This document shows positions 8,558 to 17,222 of a DNA stretch of 64,000 nucleotides, piece after piece; the first letter of the stretch is position 1; each line of letters starts with the position of its first letter. Origin of the DNA: an uncultured Oscillospiraceae bacterium (lineage in GTDB: Bacteria > Bacillota > Clostridia > Oscillospirales > Oscillospiraceae). Both the position numbers and the translations under genes were made by a program. Where the stretch lies: the NCBI GenBank assembly GCA_947626265.1, contig CANQRM010000002.1:116345-180344 (forward strand), given 5' to 3'. The notes below the pieces were generated by a model, which saw only the letters and a program-made list of their open reading frames with translations, had not been told where the DNA came from and made no database searches.

Positions 8558-9058
8558 CTACCTTTGATTTGAAATATTGCGAAAGAGCTTCTTCAGTTCC
8601 CGGCCCAGGCGGTTATGGACCAGGGTGCCGGAAGAAGTCTCCAGTGCAACCGCGCGATAGTTGCTCCAGCCCTGCAGGCGGTAGCTGTAGCTCTTATAGT
8701 GTTTCAGCTTCTTCACCGCGGCCATGGCGTCCGGCTCTATGCGGTCCGCCAGGACGATCAACGTGACGTCGGAATTGCGGTGGGCGCTGTGGGGCTTGAC
8801 GTAGGATATGCCCCGCTCCCAGGCGGCGGCGTCCATCTCCATCAGCTTATCCAGCGTCAGGTCCTCCACCGCGGCGAAGTAGACGTACTCGTGGGAATCC
8901 GCCTCGGAGATGCGGGCGCTCTTTACCAGCACGTACGTCTCCCCGTGGGAGTGGAACCGTGCCTCCGCGTCAAAGGGGGGCTGCACGTCTTCCCGTATCA
9001 CGTCGTAGTACCGGACATAGGAGCGCAGGAGCTTTTCCAGGGCTTCCGAGGCTGTCAT
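8558..9058 (-). CDS. Conserved cytosolic protein of unknown function preceding cstA
   Basis: The 166-residue protein has no signal peptide or membrane segment. It has an alpha/beta composition, with YVYFAAVEDLTLDKLMEMDA and VTLIVLADRIEPDAM segments and a basic C-terminus (GRELKKLFRN). I do not recognise the family. It ends 11 bp before the cstA start, so the two are almost certainly co-transcribed, and a regulatory or accessory role to the transporter is the simplest guess. Direct repeats lie upstream at 9081-9100. Confidence 0.7.
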   Translation of the reverse strand: MTASEALEKLLRSYVRYYDVIREDVQPPFDAEARFHSHGETYVLVKSARISEADSHEYVYFAAVEDLTLDKLMEMDAAAWERGISYVKPHSAHRNSDVTLIVLADRIEPDAMAAVKKLKHYKSYSYRLQGWSNYRAVALETSSGTLVHNRLGRELKKLFRNISNQR

Positions 9059-9080
9059 ATCTTCACCCGTTTAAAAGAAA

Positions 9081-9100
9081 AAATTGTGAGCAAATTGTGA
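9081..9100 (-). promoter_or_regulatory. Tandem TCACAATTT repeats upstream of the cstA operon
   Basis: On the minus strand TCACAATTT occurs twice with an 11-bp step (plus-strand AAATTGTGA at 9081-9089 and 9092-9100), 23-42 bp before the first ATG of the operon. The spacing is that of a transcription-factor tandem site. The cognate regulator is unknown. Confidence 0.4.
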
Positions 9101-9189
9101 ACGCATTCAATCAAAGATATTCTAGCGCCAAAGTGTGAAAAGTGCAAGCCCTTTTTCCGAAAATAAGGGCGAAAAATGCAGGAATTTTG

Positions 9190-9567
9190 TCATTCGGCGG
9201 GGGTTTCCTGGGCCGGACGGCCGAATTCCGCCTCGGGAACCCGCTGTTTCAGCTCCTCCATGAGGATCTGAGCGGCCTTCTTGCCGGGCAGCTGCACCTG
9301 GGCCAGCTCCTTGTCCCCCTCGCCGCATATGACCAGGTTCTCGATCTCGAAGTCCCCCTTGCCGCAGCACAGCTTCGCCGGCACGGCCATGACCCGGCGG
9401 AACAGGCGCCTCACGTCATGGTAGGGGATGTAGTAGGTCTTGAGGCCCGACTTGACGAACAGCCTGAGCTCCCCCATCTTCACCTTCCCGATCTCCCGGG
9501 CGGTCTTGTATTCCTTGTTGAGCTCGCTCTCCTCCACTTCGGAGGCGGTCATGGGATAGAATTTCAT
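9190..9567 (-). CDS. Conserved hypothetical protein downstream of trkH
   Basis: The 125-residue soluble protein begins KFYPMTASEVEESELNKEYK and has a two-cysteine segment, AKLCCGKGDF, near the middle. It has no signal or membrane segment and belongs to no family I can name. It starts 57 bp after the trkH stop on the same strand and is followed by a weak GCCCTT...AAGGGC hairpin (about 9150-9172). It is probably the last gene of the trk transcript. Confidence 0.65.
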   Translation of the reverse strand: MKFYPMTASEVEESELNKEYKTAREIGKVKMGELRLFVKSGLKTYYIPYHDVRRLFRRVMAVPAKLCCGKGDFEIENLVICGEGDKELAQVQLPGKKAAQILMEELKQRVPEAEFGRPAQETPAE

Positions 9568-9624
9568 GGTGTGCCCCTTTCTTATATGAATGGTATGTAA
9601 GGCTCGTTCAAATTTATGTCCGGC

Positions 9625-11070
9625 TTAAGCTTTCCTGCGCCACACGCCGGAGGCGAACAGGGTGAGCACCGGGAAGATCTCCAGCCTGCCCAGCAGCATG
9701 CACAGGCTCAATATGAGCTTGGCCGGGCCGCTCCAGATGGAGAAGTTGCCCGTGGGCCCCACCAGGGACAGGCCAGGGCCGATGTTGGAAAGGCAGCTTA
9801 TGACGCTGGTGAAGGTAGTCTCCAGATCGTACCCCTCCGTGCTTAAGAGCAGGAACGCCCCCAGGGCGAAGAAGGTATATAAAATGTAGTAGACCATGGT
9901 GTTGCGGATGGCGTCGGCCTCCAGCCGCTCCCCGTCCAGGGTCACCCGGCTGACGGACCGGGGGAAGAGCAGCTTTCGTATCTCCGCCCATATGGCCTTG
10001 CCCACGATGACGAGGCGGGCCACCTTGGTGCCGCCGCCGGTGCTGCCGGCGCAGGCGCCCAGGAGCATCAGCAGCACCAGCAGCGCCCGGGAATAGCTGG
10101 GCCACAGGTTGAAGTCCGCCGTGGCGAAGCCGGTGGTGGTGATGATGCTGGACACCTGGAAGAAGGAGTAGCGCAGGGATTCCACGAAGCCGCTGTAGAG
10201 ATGGGCGATGTTCAGCGCGATGGTGACCGTGGCGCCCGCGATGACGGCCAGGTACACCCAAAGCTCCTGGCTCTTCAGGCTCTTCAGGGACCGCTTCATC
10301 AATATAAGGTAGTACAGGTTGAAGTTCACGCCGAACAGGACCATGAACACGCCCACCACCACGTCCACATAGGCGCTGCTGTAGGCGCCAATGCTGGCGT
10401 TGCGCACGCCGAAGCCGCCGGTGCCGGCGGTGCCGAAGGCGGTGGTCAGCGCGTCGAACCAGCCGAGACCCCCACACATGAGCAGCACGACCTCCACCAC
10501 CGTCATGCAGAGATAGATGATGTATAATGCCCGGGCCGTGGAGCGCATCTTGGGCATGAGCTTGCCCTTCACAGGGCCGGGCACCTCCGCCCGCAGAAGG
10601 TGCATGGAGTGCTCGTCGTCGGTGGGCAGGATGGCCATCATGAACACCAGCACGCCCATGCCCCCCACGAAGTGGGAGAAGCTCCGCCAGAACAGCACCC
10701 CCTTGGGCACCACCTCCACCTCGGGCAGCACGCTGGCGCCGGTGGTGGTGAAGCCGGAGATGATCTCGAAAAGGGCGCTTATGTAGTTGGGGATGGCGCC
10801 GGAGTAGACGAAGGGCAGCGCCCCTACCAGGGAGATGACGAGCCAGCTCAATGTGACGGACACGAACCCCTCCCGGGGGTGGAGCGTGCCCGTATGCTTC
10901 CGGCCGATGAGATACAGCACCGCCGCCGCCAGAAGGGATATCAGGATGGTCCACAGAAAGGGCGACAGGCTCTCCCCGTATACGGCGGCCACCGCCGTGG
11001 GCGCCAGCAGCAGCCCCGCCTCGATGGCCAGGATGCGGCTCAGGATGCTCGATATGATCCGGTAATTCAC
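9625..11070 (-). CDS. trkH: Trk/Ktr-type potassium uptake channel subunit
   Basis: The 481-residue protein is rich in membrane helices and shows the four selectivity-filter neighbourhoods of the family, for example SGFTTTGASVLPEVE, GTAGTGGFGVRN, TTTGFATADFNLWPS and ISCLSNIGPGLSLVGPTG. TrkH forms the K+ pore and is gated by a TrkA ring bound to nucleotide. trkA is immediately upstream on the same strand with a 4-bp gap, so both subunits come from one mRNA. Confidence 0.93.
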   Translation of the reverse strand: MNYRIISSILSRILAIEAGLLLAPTAVAAVYGESLSPFLWTILISLLAAAVLYLIGRKHTGTLHPREGFVSVTLSWLVISLVGALPFVYSGAIPNYISALFEIISGFTTTGASVLPEVEVVPKGVLFWRSFSHFVGGMGVLVFMMAILPTDDEHSMHLLRAEVPGPVKGKLMPKMRSTARALYIIYLCMTVVEVVLLMCGGLGWFDALTTAFGTAGTGGFGVRNASIGAYSSAYVDVVVGVFMVLFGVNFNLYYLILMKRSLKSLKSQELWVYLAVIAGATVTIALNIAHLYSGFVESLRYSFFQVSSIITTTGFATADFNLWPSYSRALLVLLMLLGACAGSTGGGTKVARLVIVGKAIWAEIRKLLFPRSVSRVTLDGERLEADAIRNTMVYYILYTFFALGAFLLLSTEGYDLETTFTSVISCLSNIGPGLSLVGPTGNFSIWSGPAKLILSLCMLLGRLEIFPVLTLFASGVWRRKA

Positions 11071-11074
11071 GCCC

Positions 11075-12433
11075 TTACCCTCTCAGTATGTCTTCCAGCC
11101 GGGTCATGCCCCGCCGGGTGGTCACGGCCAGCACGCTGTCGCCGGGCTGGATGGCGTCATTGCCGCCGGGGATGAGGCACCGGCCGGCGCGGATGATGGC
11201 CGCCACCAGCACGTCGGGCCGGATGGGCAGGTCCCGCAGGGCCACGCCGATGCAGGGGCCGGCCGTCCCCGCCCGGAACTCCAGCACCTCCAGCTTCCCG
11301 TCCAAAATGCGCCGGAGCATCTCCACGCCGCCGGTATCGCTGGCATTGGCCATGCTGCGCACGTACTGCAGCACCTGCTGGCCGGTAATGACCCGGGGCT
11401 GGACCGGCTCCTCCAGGCCGAAGGACTCGGCCAGAGAGATGAGATGGTCCTCGTTGACCTTGGCGATGGCCTTGGGCACGCCCACGGACCGGGCGTAGGC
11501 CCCCAGGATGATGTTGATCTCGTCGGAGCCGGTGATGGCCACCAGGGCGTCCGTGCCCCGAAGGCCCTCCTCCTCCAGCACGTCGGGCCGGGAGCCGTCG
11601 GCGCATATGACGTCCGCCTTGGGCAGCAGGTCCTTGATGGTGTTGCACTTGGCCTCGTCCTGCTCCAGGAGCTTCACCCGGATGCCCATGCTGAGTAGCT
11701 GCCGGCCCAGGTACACGCCCACATGGCCGCCGCCCACGATCATCACGCTCCTGGCGCCCTTTTTGAAGATGGCCATGGCCTTGAAGAAGGCGTGTATCTC
11801 CCGGGGCGCGCCCACCACGTTCACGCTGTCGCCGGCCCGGAAGACGAAGTCGCCGCCGGGGATGATCACGTCCTCCCCCCGGCGCACCGCGCAGATAAGG
11901 GTGCCGCGGTCAAAGCGGCCGTGGAAGTTTTTAAGCTCCGTGCCGCACAGGGGGTTATCCTCCATGAGCTTGAACTCCACCAGCTCCGCCTGGCCCTTGG
12001 CGAAGGGCTCCACCTTGGCGGCGGAGGGGAAGCGCAGCACGCGGCTGATCTCCCGGGCGGTGTCCTGCTCGGGGTTGATGGTCATGGAAAGGCCCAGCTC
12101 CTCCCGGAGGAACATGACCGCCTCAAAGTGCTCCCGCCGGCGCACCCGGGCGATGGTGTGCTTCACGCCCAGCTTCCGGGCCATCATGCAGCAGAGGATA
12201 TTGGACTCGTCCGAGTTGGTGGCGGCGATGAGCAGGTCCGCCGAGGCCGCTCCCGCCAGGCGCAGCAGCTCCAGGTCCACGCTGCCGGTGATGGTGATGG
12301 CGTCCAGGGTGGTGTTCACCAGACCGACGCGCTCCGCCTTGCGGTCGATGACCGTCACGTCATGGCCCTCCCGGGTCAGATACTGGGTCAGGGTGAAGCC
12401 GATCTTGCCGGCGCCCACGATGATGATGTTCAT
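11075..12433 (-). CDS. trkA: Trk potassium system NAD-binding regulatory subunit
   Basis: The 452-residue protein starts at ATG 12433; the longer open frame upstream lacks a ribosome binding site. It has two RCK repeats, each with a Rossmann glycine motif (IIVGAGKIG near residue 3 and MIVGGGHVG near residue 230) and each followed by an RCK_C domain. It binds NAD(H) or ATP and gates TrkH from the cytosolic side. A good sigma-A promoter lies at 12476-12504. Confidence 0.93.
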   Translation of the reverse strand: MNIIIVGAGKIGFTLTQYLTREGHDVTVIDRKAERVGLVNTTLDAITITGSVDLELLRLAGAASADLLIAATNSDESNILCCMMARKLGVKHTIARVRRREHFEAVMFLREELGLSMTINPEQDTAREISRVLRFPSAAKVEPFAKGQAELVEFKLMEDNPLCGTELKNFHGRFDRGTLICAVRRGEDVIIPGGDFVFRAGDSVNVVGAPREIHAFFKAMAIFKKGARSVMIVGGGHVGVYLGRQLLSMGIRVKLLEQDEAKCNTIKDLLPKADVICADGSRPDVLEEEGLRGTDALVAITGSDEINIILGAYARSVGVPKAIAKVNEDHLISLAESFGLEEPVQPRVITGQQVLQYVRSMANASDTGGVEMLRRILDGKLEVLEFRAGTAGPCIGVALRDLPIRPDVLVAAIIRAGRCLIPGGNDAIQPGDSVLAVTTRRGMTRLEDILRG

Positions 12434-12475
12434 AGGCCCTCCCAAAAGCCAAATTCCCGCTATTTTGACGAATAT

Positions 12476-12504
12476 ATGATAGCACCAGCCCCCCTTTCCG
12501 TCAA
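12476..12504 (-). promoter_or_regulatory. Promoter of trkA-trkH
   Basis: On the minus strand TTGACG (12499-12504), a 17-bp spacer and TATCAT (12476-12481) form a good sigma-A promoter 43 bp before the trkA ATG. It diverges from the foldase promoter next to it. Confidence 0.7.
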
Positions 12505-12510
12505 GGGTGC

Positions 12511-12539
12511 TTGTGGACGGGGCCGGAACGTGATATACT
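12511..12539 (+). promoter_or_regulatory. Promoter of the foldase gene
   Basis: TTGTGG (12511-12516), a 17-bp spacer and TATACT (12534-12539) precede the ATG at 12588. The leader holds a small GGGGCTT...AAGCCCC hairpin and an AAAGGAGG ribosome binding site. Confidence 0.7.
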
Positions 12540-12587
12540 GTGCGGCAGGGGCTTTGAAGCCCCTTACCCCACAAAGGAGGTCCCTTT

Positions 12588-13880
12588 ATGAGAACACGTT
12601 TTACCGCCGCGCTGCTATGCCTTATAATGGCCCTGTCCCTGCTGGCCGGCTGCGGCTCCAACAAGATCCAGACCCTGGACGAGCCGGCGGCGGGTACCGC
12701 CGAGCCCACCGAGGCTGCCGAAGAGACGGCCAACGCCGAACCGACCGATGAGGCGGAGCCGGCTGAAGCAGCCGACGACGCTGAGGCCACCGACACGCCG
12801 GAGCCCACGGCCACCCCCGTCCCCGGCCTGGGGCCCACGGCCTATGAGCCGGACACGGTGGTAGCCACCTTCAACGGCCAGGACGTGACCTGGCGGGAGT
12901 ATTACTACTGGCTGAGCTACTATGTGGACTACACGGCGTATCTCGCCAGCATGGGCCTGATGCCCTTCAACGGCTGGGACAGCGAGGACGTGGCCCCCGG
13001 CAACACCAACGCGGACGTGGTGCGCCTCAGCGCCTGGGGAAGCCTCACCCAGTACCTCGCCATCGAGGAGATGGCCAAAGAACTGGGCGTCGAGCTGACC
13101 GAAGAGGAGCAGGCAGAGATCTCCACTACCTTCGAGACCGCCGCGGACAACTACGGCGACGGGGACGGGGAGTGCACCGAAAACGAGCTGACCGCCTTCC
13201 AGGGGTACCTGGACACCCTCTTCATGGACCGGGCCCTCTTTGAGCGCATGAGCGGGGCGGACGCCCTCTACGGCAAGTGCTCTGAAGCCCTCTATGGCGA
13301 GCAGGGCGCGGACTATCCCGACGCCGACGCCCTGGCCTTCGCCGAGGAGGAGGGCGACCTGCGCTGCAAGCACATCCTTCTCATGACCGTGGACCAGGCC
13401 ACCGGCGAGGACCTGCCGGAGGAACAGCAGGAGGAGGCAAAGGAGAAGGCCGACGCCCTCTATGAGGAGCTGGCCGCCAAGGCGGACGACCCCGAGGCGC
13501 TGGAGGCGCTCTTCGACCAGCTCATGGAGGAAAACAGCGAGGACACGGGCCTCGCCGCCTACCCCGACGGCTACCAGTTCGCCCCGGGCACCATGGTGGC
13601 GGAGTTCTCCGACACCGCCGCGGCCCTGGAGGAATACGGCCTTTCCGAGCCCGTGCAGTCCAGCTACGGCTGGCACATCATCCTGCGCCTGCCCCTGGAC
13701 CCGGACATGGCCGTCATGCGAAACGGCACCTCCGCCGCCTCTCTGCGGGCGGACGCCGCGGACCAGGCCATGCTGGACAAGATCAATGAGACCGTCCAGG
13801 CCGCCCAGGTGGAGTGGAAGGACGGCTTTGAGACCGTGGACATCGCGGAGATCTTCGGCGAGGGCCTGCCCCAGAGCTGA
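12588..13880 (+). CDS. Secreted peptidyl-prolyl isomerase lipoprotein (PrsA/SurA type)
   Basis: The 430-residue protein has a lipoprotein signal peptide ending LLAGC, so it should be anchored on the outer face of the membrane. A Glu/Ala/Thr-rich linker (residues about 30-80) is followed by a SurA_N-like helical region and a parvulin-type PPIC domain with RCKHILLM and SSYGWHIILRL. PrsA-type foldases help exported proteins fold. The domain order is ordinary and the gene appears to be transcribed alone. Confidence 0.85.
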   Translation: MRTRFTAALLCLIMALSLLAGCGSNKIQTLDEPAAGTAEPTEAAEETANAEPTDEAEPAEAADDAEATDTPEPTATPVPGLGPTAYEPDTVVATFNGQDVTWREYYYWLSYYVDYTAYLASMGLMPFNGWDSEDVAPGNTNADVVRLSAWGSLTQYLAIEEMAKELGVELTEEEQAEISTTFETAADNYGDGDGECTENELTAFQGYLDTLFMDRALFERMSGADALYGKCSEALYGEQGADYPDADALAFAEEEGDLRCKHILLMTVDQATGEDLPEEQQEEAKEKADALYEELAAKADDPEALEALFDQLMEENSEDTGLAAYPDGYQFAPGTMVAEFSDTAAALEEYGLSEPVQSSYGWHIILRLPLDPDMAVMRNGTSAASLRADAADQAMLDKINETVQAAQVEWKDGFETVDIAEIFGEGLPQS

Positions 13881-13894
13881 CCGCATACGAAATA

Positions 13895-13929
13895 CCGCCC
13901 CGTCCTTGCCGGACGGGGCGGTTTATGTT
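13895..13929 (+). terminator. Terminator between convergent genes
   Basis: CCGCCCCGTCC (13895-13905) pairs perfectly with GGACGGGGCGG (13911-13921) and is followed by TTTATGTTT. It lies between the convergent foldase and glycosidase-like genes. Confidence 0.85.
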
Positions 13930-13937
13930 TGGATCTG

Positions 13938-15770
13938 TCAGCCATCCTCCGTGGGCATGCCGATGTAGTCCGACAGGAGGATGTTCTGCGCCTTGGCCTC
14001 CTCATAGAGCTTGCGGTAATCCTGCTCGATGGCGCCGGGCAGGTCCTCCGCCACAGACAGCGAGCCGTTGCCGTGCCACAGCATGTACCCGCCGGGGATG
14101 CCGGCGTCGTACACGCCCACGATCTGCCGCTGGATGTTCAGGGCGTCGTACTCATAATCGTAGTCGTCCCAGGTCTGTATCCAGGTCCGCACGATGGCGG
14201 GGCTGGCGCACCCCTGCTGCCTGTCGAACACATGCAGTGCCCAGTTGTGGAGTATGAAATAGGGCCGCTTGTAGGGGATGATCAGGCGGTTGTTCTCCAT
14301 ATACCGGTCGAAGTGGTCCGGGTAGGGCATGCCGCTGATCACATCCACCACGTCGGAGATAGCGGGCCAGTACTGGCCGTAGGTGGACACATAGTCGTTG
14401 GAGGTCTCGCCGAACACGTCCGCCGCCACATAGACCCCATGCTCATGGAGCACGTCGCAGGCGTAGGTCAAAAACCGCTGCACCGCCTGGGCCATGGACT
14501 CATTCAGGGTGTTTTTCAGGTCCAGGTATCCTTCCTTTTGGTTGTCCTGGATGTAGTCAGGGAAACGGACATAGTCGAACTGTATCTCATTGAGGGGGAA
14601 GCTGTCCGCCGCCTCCACGGCGAAGCCCACCTTCAGCTTCCACACGTCCCGGCTGTAGGGGGAGGGCCAGCTGCTGCCGCTCATGGTCTTGGGCATACCC
14701 GTCCCGTCGGTGATGGCCCACTCGGGCCGGGCCTCCGCCAGGGGGCTGTCCCGGAAGGTGGTGACGCGGCCGATGACGTAATAGCCCTTGTCCCGCAGGG
14801 TCTGGACCACTTCAGCGAAGCCCTCCATGGTGTTGTAGGCGTGATACGCCTCCATGAGGCCGTACTGCTCGATCCAAGGGGATTCGTAGGCCATCTCGAC
14901 ACCGTCGTTCAGGGTGATGACGAAGGCGTTGATGGCGGTGCCCTCGGCTATTTCCAAATAATCGTCCACCGTATCCATAGTGGCGTGGCTCGCGGGCATG
15001 TACAAAGCGTACACATCCTCGGGCATCACATTGCCCTCATCGGTGAAGTCCCCCTTGGCGTGGGGCCAATAGTCCAGATCCTTGGCCTCGCCGCCGCCAT
15101 AACTGTCCACGGTCTCGTGGATGTCGTAGCCCTCGGGGCCTATCCACACGTCCATGGCGGCGCCGTAGTCCAGCACGGCGTATTCGGACTTTATCCACCC
15201 GAACTCGTCGCCCACTTTCACGTGATACATGTTCACGGTGCCGTCGGGCTTGAAGTGGTCGTAGCCCACCACCCGCAAAAGCGTGCCCTTCTGCACCAGG
15301 CTTCCCAGCTCGATGCTGTCCGGCTCGGTCAGCAGGTGCACCGGCGTGCGCACATAAAGCTGCGTCTCCTGCATCAGCTCCGACTGGTCGTCGGTGATGT
15401 TGACGCAGGGGATGTAGCCCAGCTCGCCGCCCACATAGGCGTGGTAATACTCCTCGCCGGACTCGGTGACGAAGGGCTCCCAGCTCTCCAGCTCCACCTG
15501 GGTGCCCCGGCCGAAGTTATCCACCACGGCAAAACCCTCGTTATAAAACGGCGCGGTCAGCTCCCCCTCTCCCACCATGATGAACCCGGTGACGGGATCG
15601 GCGAAGCCGGAGCCCTCCTCCGGGGGCGCCTCCATCTGGCGGATGGTGTGGAAGTTCAGAAACAGCGTGCTGCTCAGGGCAAAAATGGCGAGCAGACCCA
15701 GCACCAGCAGCATCTTCTGCCCTGGCTTCAGGTACACCGTTCTTCTTTTTTTCCTGGGACCACGGGCCAT
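13938..15770 (-). CDS. Membrane-anchored putative glycoside hydrolase (DUF4015/GH-like) with SH3-type domain
   Basis: The 610-residue protein has a basic start followed by one membrane helix (about residues 18-40), then an SH3-like region (residues about 100-200). A large (beta/alpha)8-type domain of the DUF4015 family follows, recognisable from NAFVITLNDGVEMAYES, LRDKGYYVIGRVTTFRDSPL and EIQFDYVRFPDY. The family is predicted to act on polysaccharide, but its substrate is unproven. The N-terminal anchor and SH3 domain suggest work at the cell wall. A promoter lies at 15803-15831. Confidence 0.82.
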   Translation of the reverse strand: MARGPRKKRRTVYLKPGQKMLLVLGLLAIFALSSTLFLNFHTIRQMEAPPEEGSGFADPVTGFIMVGEGELTAPFYNEGFAVVDNFGRGTQVELESWEPFVTESGEEYYHAYVGGELGYIPCVNITDDQSELMQETQLYVRTPVHLLTEPDSIELGSLVQKGTLLRVVGYDHFKPDGTVNMYHVKVGDEFGWIKSEYAVLDYGAAMDVWIGPEGYDIHETVDSYGGGEAKDLDYWPHAKGDFTDEGNVMPEDVYALYMPASHATMDTVDDYLEIAEGTAINAFVITLNDGVEMAYESPWIEQYGLMEAYHAYNTMEGFAEVVQTLRDKGYYVIGRVTTFRDSPLAEARPEWAITDGTGMPKTMSGSSWPSPYSRDVWKLKVGFAVEAADSFPLNEIQFDYVRFPDYIQDNQKEGYLDLKNTLNESMAQAVQRFLTYACDVLHEHGVYVAADVFGETSNDYVSTYGQYWPAISDVVDVISGMPYPDHFDRYMENNRLIIPYKRPYFILHNWALHVFDRQQGCASPAIVRTWIQTWDDYDYEYDALNIQRQIVGVYDAGIPGGYMLWHGNGSLSVAEDLPGAIEQDYRKLYEEAKAQNILLSDYIGMPTEDG

Positions 15771-15802
15771 TTTTACGCCTCCTGTGGGTCAAATCCCATA
15801 AA

Positions 15803-15831
15803 ATAATACCATAAACGGCCCAAAATAGCAA
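15803..15831 (-). promoter_or_regulatory. Promoter of the DUF4015 gene
   Basis: TTGCTA (15826-15831), a 17-bp spacer and TATTAT (15803-15808) on the minus strand precede the ATG at 15770. A GTGGGGGATGTGTCCCAC palindrome lies just upstream of the -35. Confidence 0.65.
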
Positions 15832-15930
15832 GCATGTGGGGGATGTGTCCCACATATTGGGCCAAAACGGGTCGGTATGATACAATACGATGTGTAGCAA
15901 GTTACATAATGCCCTTTTGAAGTTTTTTCC

Positions 15931-15963
15931 AAAAAAAGAAACGCTCCCCCTCGCGGGGGAGCG
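15931..15963 (-). terminator. Terminator of dpaA-dpaB
   Basis: CGCTCCCCC and GGGGGAGCG enclose a four-base loop (15942-15963), followed on the minus strand by TTTCTTTTTTT. It comes 12 bp after the dpaB stop. Confidence 0.85.
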
Positions 15964-15975
15964 CCGGGACACGGT

Positions 15976-16545
15976 TCAGGCCAATATGGGCTGCAGCTGC
16001 CTCCCCTCCCAGGCCGCCTGCACGGCGGGGGCGATCTGCTCATACCGGCAGCTCAGGCTCATGGGCTTGGCGGCCGGGTCGTCCTGGCCGAAGGGGACGA
16101 AATATATGTGTTTGCGGGCCAGGAGCCGGCCTATGTTCTCCGCCGAGCCGGCCAGGCCGTCGTTGGTGGATATGCCGATGACCACCGGCTTGCCGTTTCG
16201 CAGGTGCCCTTTGGCCGCCATGGTGACGGCGGTGTCGGTGACGCCCCGTGAGAGCTTTGCCAGGGTGTTGCCCGTGCAGGGCACGATGGCCAGCACGTCG
16301 ATGCGGTTTTGGGGCCCCAGGGGCTCCGCCCCGGCGATGGACGTGACGGGGGCATGGCCCGTCATGTTCTCCAGCTTTGCCATCCACTCCGCCCCGGCGC
16401 CGAAGCGGCTGTCCTTCTGGGCATTCTCGCTGAAGATGGGCAGCACGTCGAACGCCCGGCACAGGTCCGGCAGCACCGCCTCCAGCTTGGAAAAGGAGCA
16501 GTAGGAGCCGGTGAGGGCCAGCCCCAGGCGCAGTTTATTTTCCAT
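15976..16545 (-). CDS. spoVFB: Dipicolinate synthase subunit B
   Basis: The 189-residue flavoprotein-like subunit starts with LRLGLALTGSYCSF and contains DVLAIVPCTGNTLAKLS and KPVVIGISTNDGLAGSAENI, the pattern of SpoVFB/DpaB. With subunit A it oxidises dihydrodipicolinate to dipicolinate, which loads the spore core during sporulation. It overlaps the end of the subunit A gene by 11 bp and is followed by a terminator. Its presence supports a spore-forming host. Confidence 0.9.
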   Translation of the reverse strand: MENKLRLGLALTGSYCSFSKLEAVLPDLCRAFDVLPIFSENAQKDSRFGAGAEWMAKLENMTGHAPVTSIAGAEPLGPQNRIDVLAIVPCTGNTLAKLSRGVTDTAVTMAAKGHLRNGKPVVIGISTNDGLAGSAENIGRLLARKHIYFVPFGQDDPAAKPMSLSCRYEQIAPAVQAAWEGRQLQPILA

Positions 16546-17152
16546 GACTTTCTTCCTCCTCGATCACACGATATACGGCCTCCGCCATCACGTCGGCGGC
16601 GGCCTTGGGGGCGTAGAGCCCCGGCAGGCCCGGGGCCTTCAGCACCGGCGCGTCCGAGGCCCAGCCCCCCGGGGCGCTGGCCAGGTCCATGCACAGCGCT
16701 TCTCCGTAGTCCCCCGCCAGCACCGGGGCGGGGACGGTGTTCACCACCGCGTCGAATACAGGCGGGATATGTTCAAAATCCACCGCCCGGCAGCCGTGGA
16801 GCCGGGCCGCGGCCCGGGCGGCCTCGCTGCGGGCGGCCACGGTCACACGGGCCCCCAGGCCGGTGAGCATCCCGGCCAGGAACGAACCGATGCGCCCGTA
16901 GCCCGCTACCAGCACCTCCATGCCCGCCACGGCCCGGTTGGACCGGCGCATCAATAGCTCCAGCGCCCCCTCCGCCGTGAGGGCGGCGTTCTCGATGACG
17001 TATATCTCGTCCTTGTAGTAGGGCACGCCCTCCCGCCAGGCGGGCGGCGCGATCTTATGCCCCGCCGTGGGCAGGACGCTGTGGCCGTCCAGCTCCAGAC
17101 GGCGCTTTAAGTAGGGGAACCGGGGGTCGGTCCCCAGCAGGGTAAAATCCAT
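16535..17152 (-). CDS. spoVFA: Dipicolinate synthase subunit A, short form
   Basis: The 205-residue protein starts at ATG 17152 behind AGAGGTGATG. The Rossmann nucleotide-binding motif VLVAGYGRIGSFLAGML (about residue 80) and the C-terminal GLYAPKAAADVMAE are recognisable. Bacillus SpoVFA has close to 300 residues, so this version is about a third shorter, mainly in the N-terminal domain. The nucleotide-binding half is complete. Adjacency to dpaB makes the assignment firm. Confidence 0.85.
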   Translation of the reverse strand: MDFTLLGTDPRFPYLKRRLELDGHSVLPTAGHKIAPPAWREGVPYYKDEIYVIENAALTAEGALELLMRRSNRAVAGMEVLVAGYGRIGSFLAGMLTGLGARVTVAARSEAARAAARLHGCRAVDFEHIPPVFDAVVNTVPAPVLAGDYGEALCMDLASAPGGWASDAPVLKAPGLPGLYAPKAAADVMAEAVYRVIEEEESHGK

Positions 17153-17222
17153 ATCGCATCACCTCTTGTCATCCTATGCCGGATGGGGTAAAATTGACAT
17201 ATACCAACAAGGAGCGTTTTTT

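Noticed and set aside
6798..8567. Long plus-strand frame (589 codons) antisense to cstA
   Set aside because: The translation is His/Gln/Gly-rich with no domain pattern; it is the usual shadow of a GC-rich gene.
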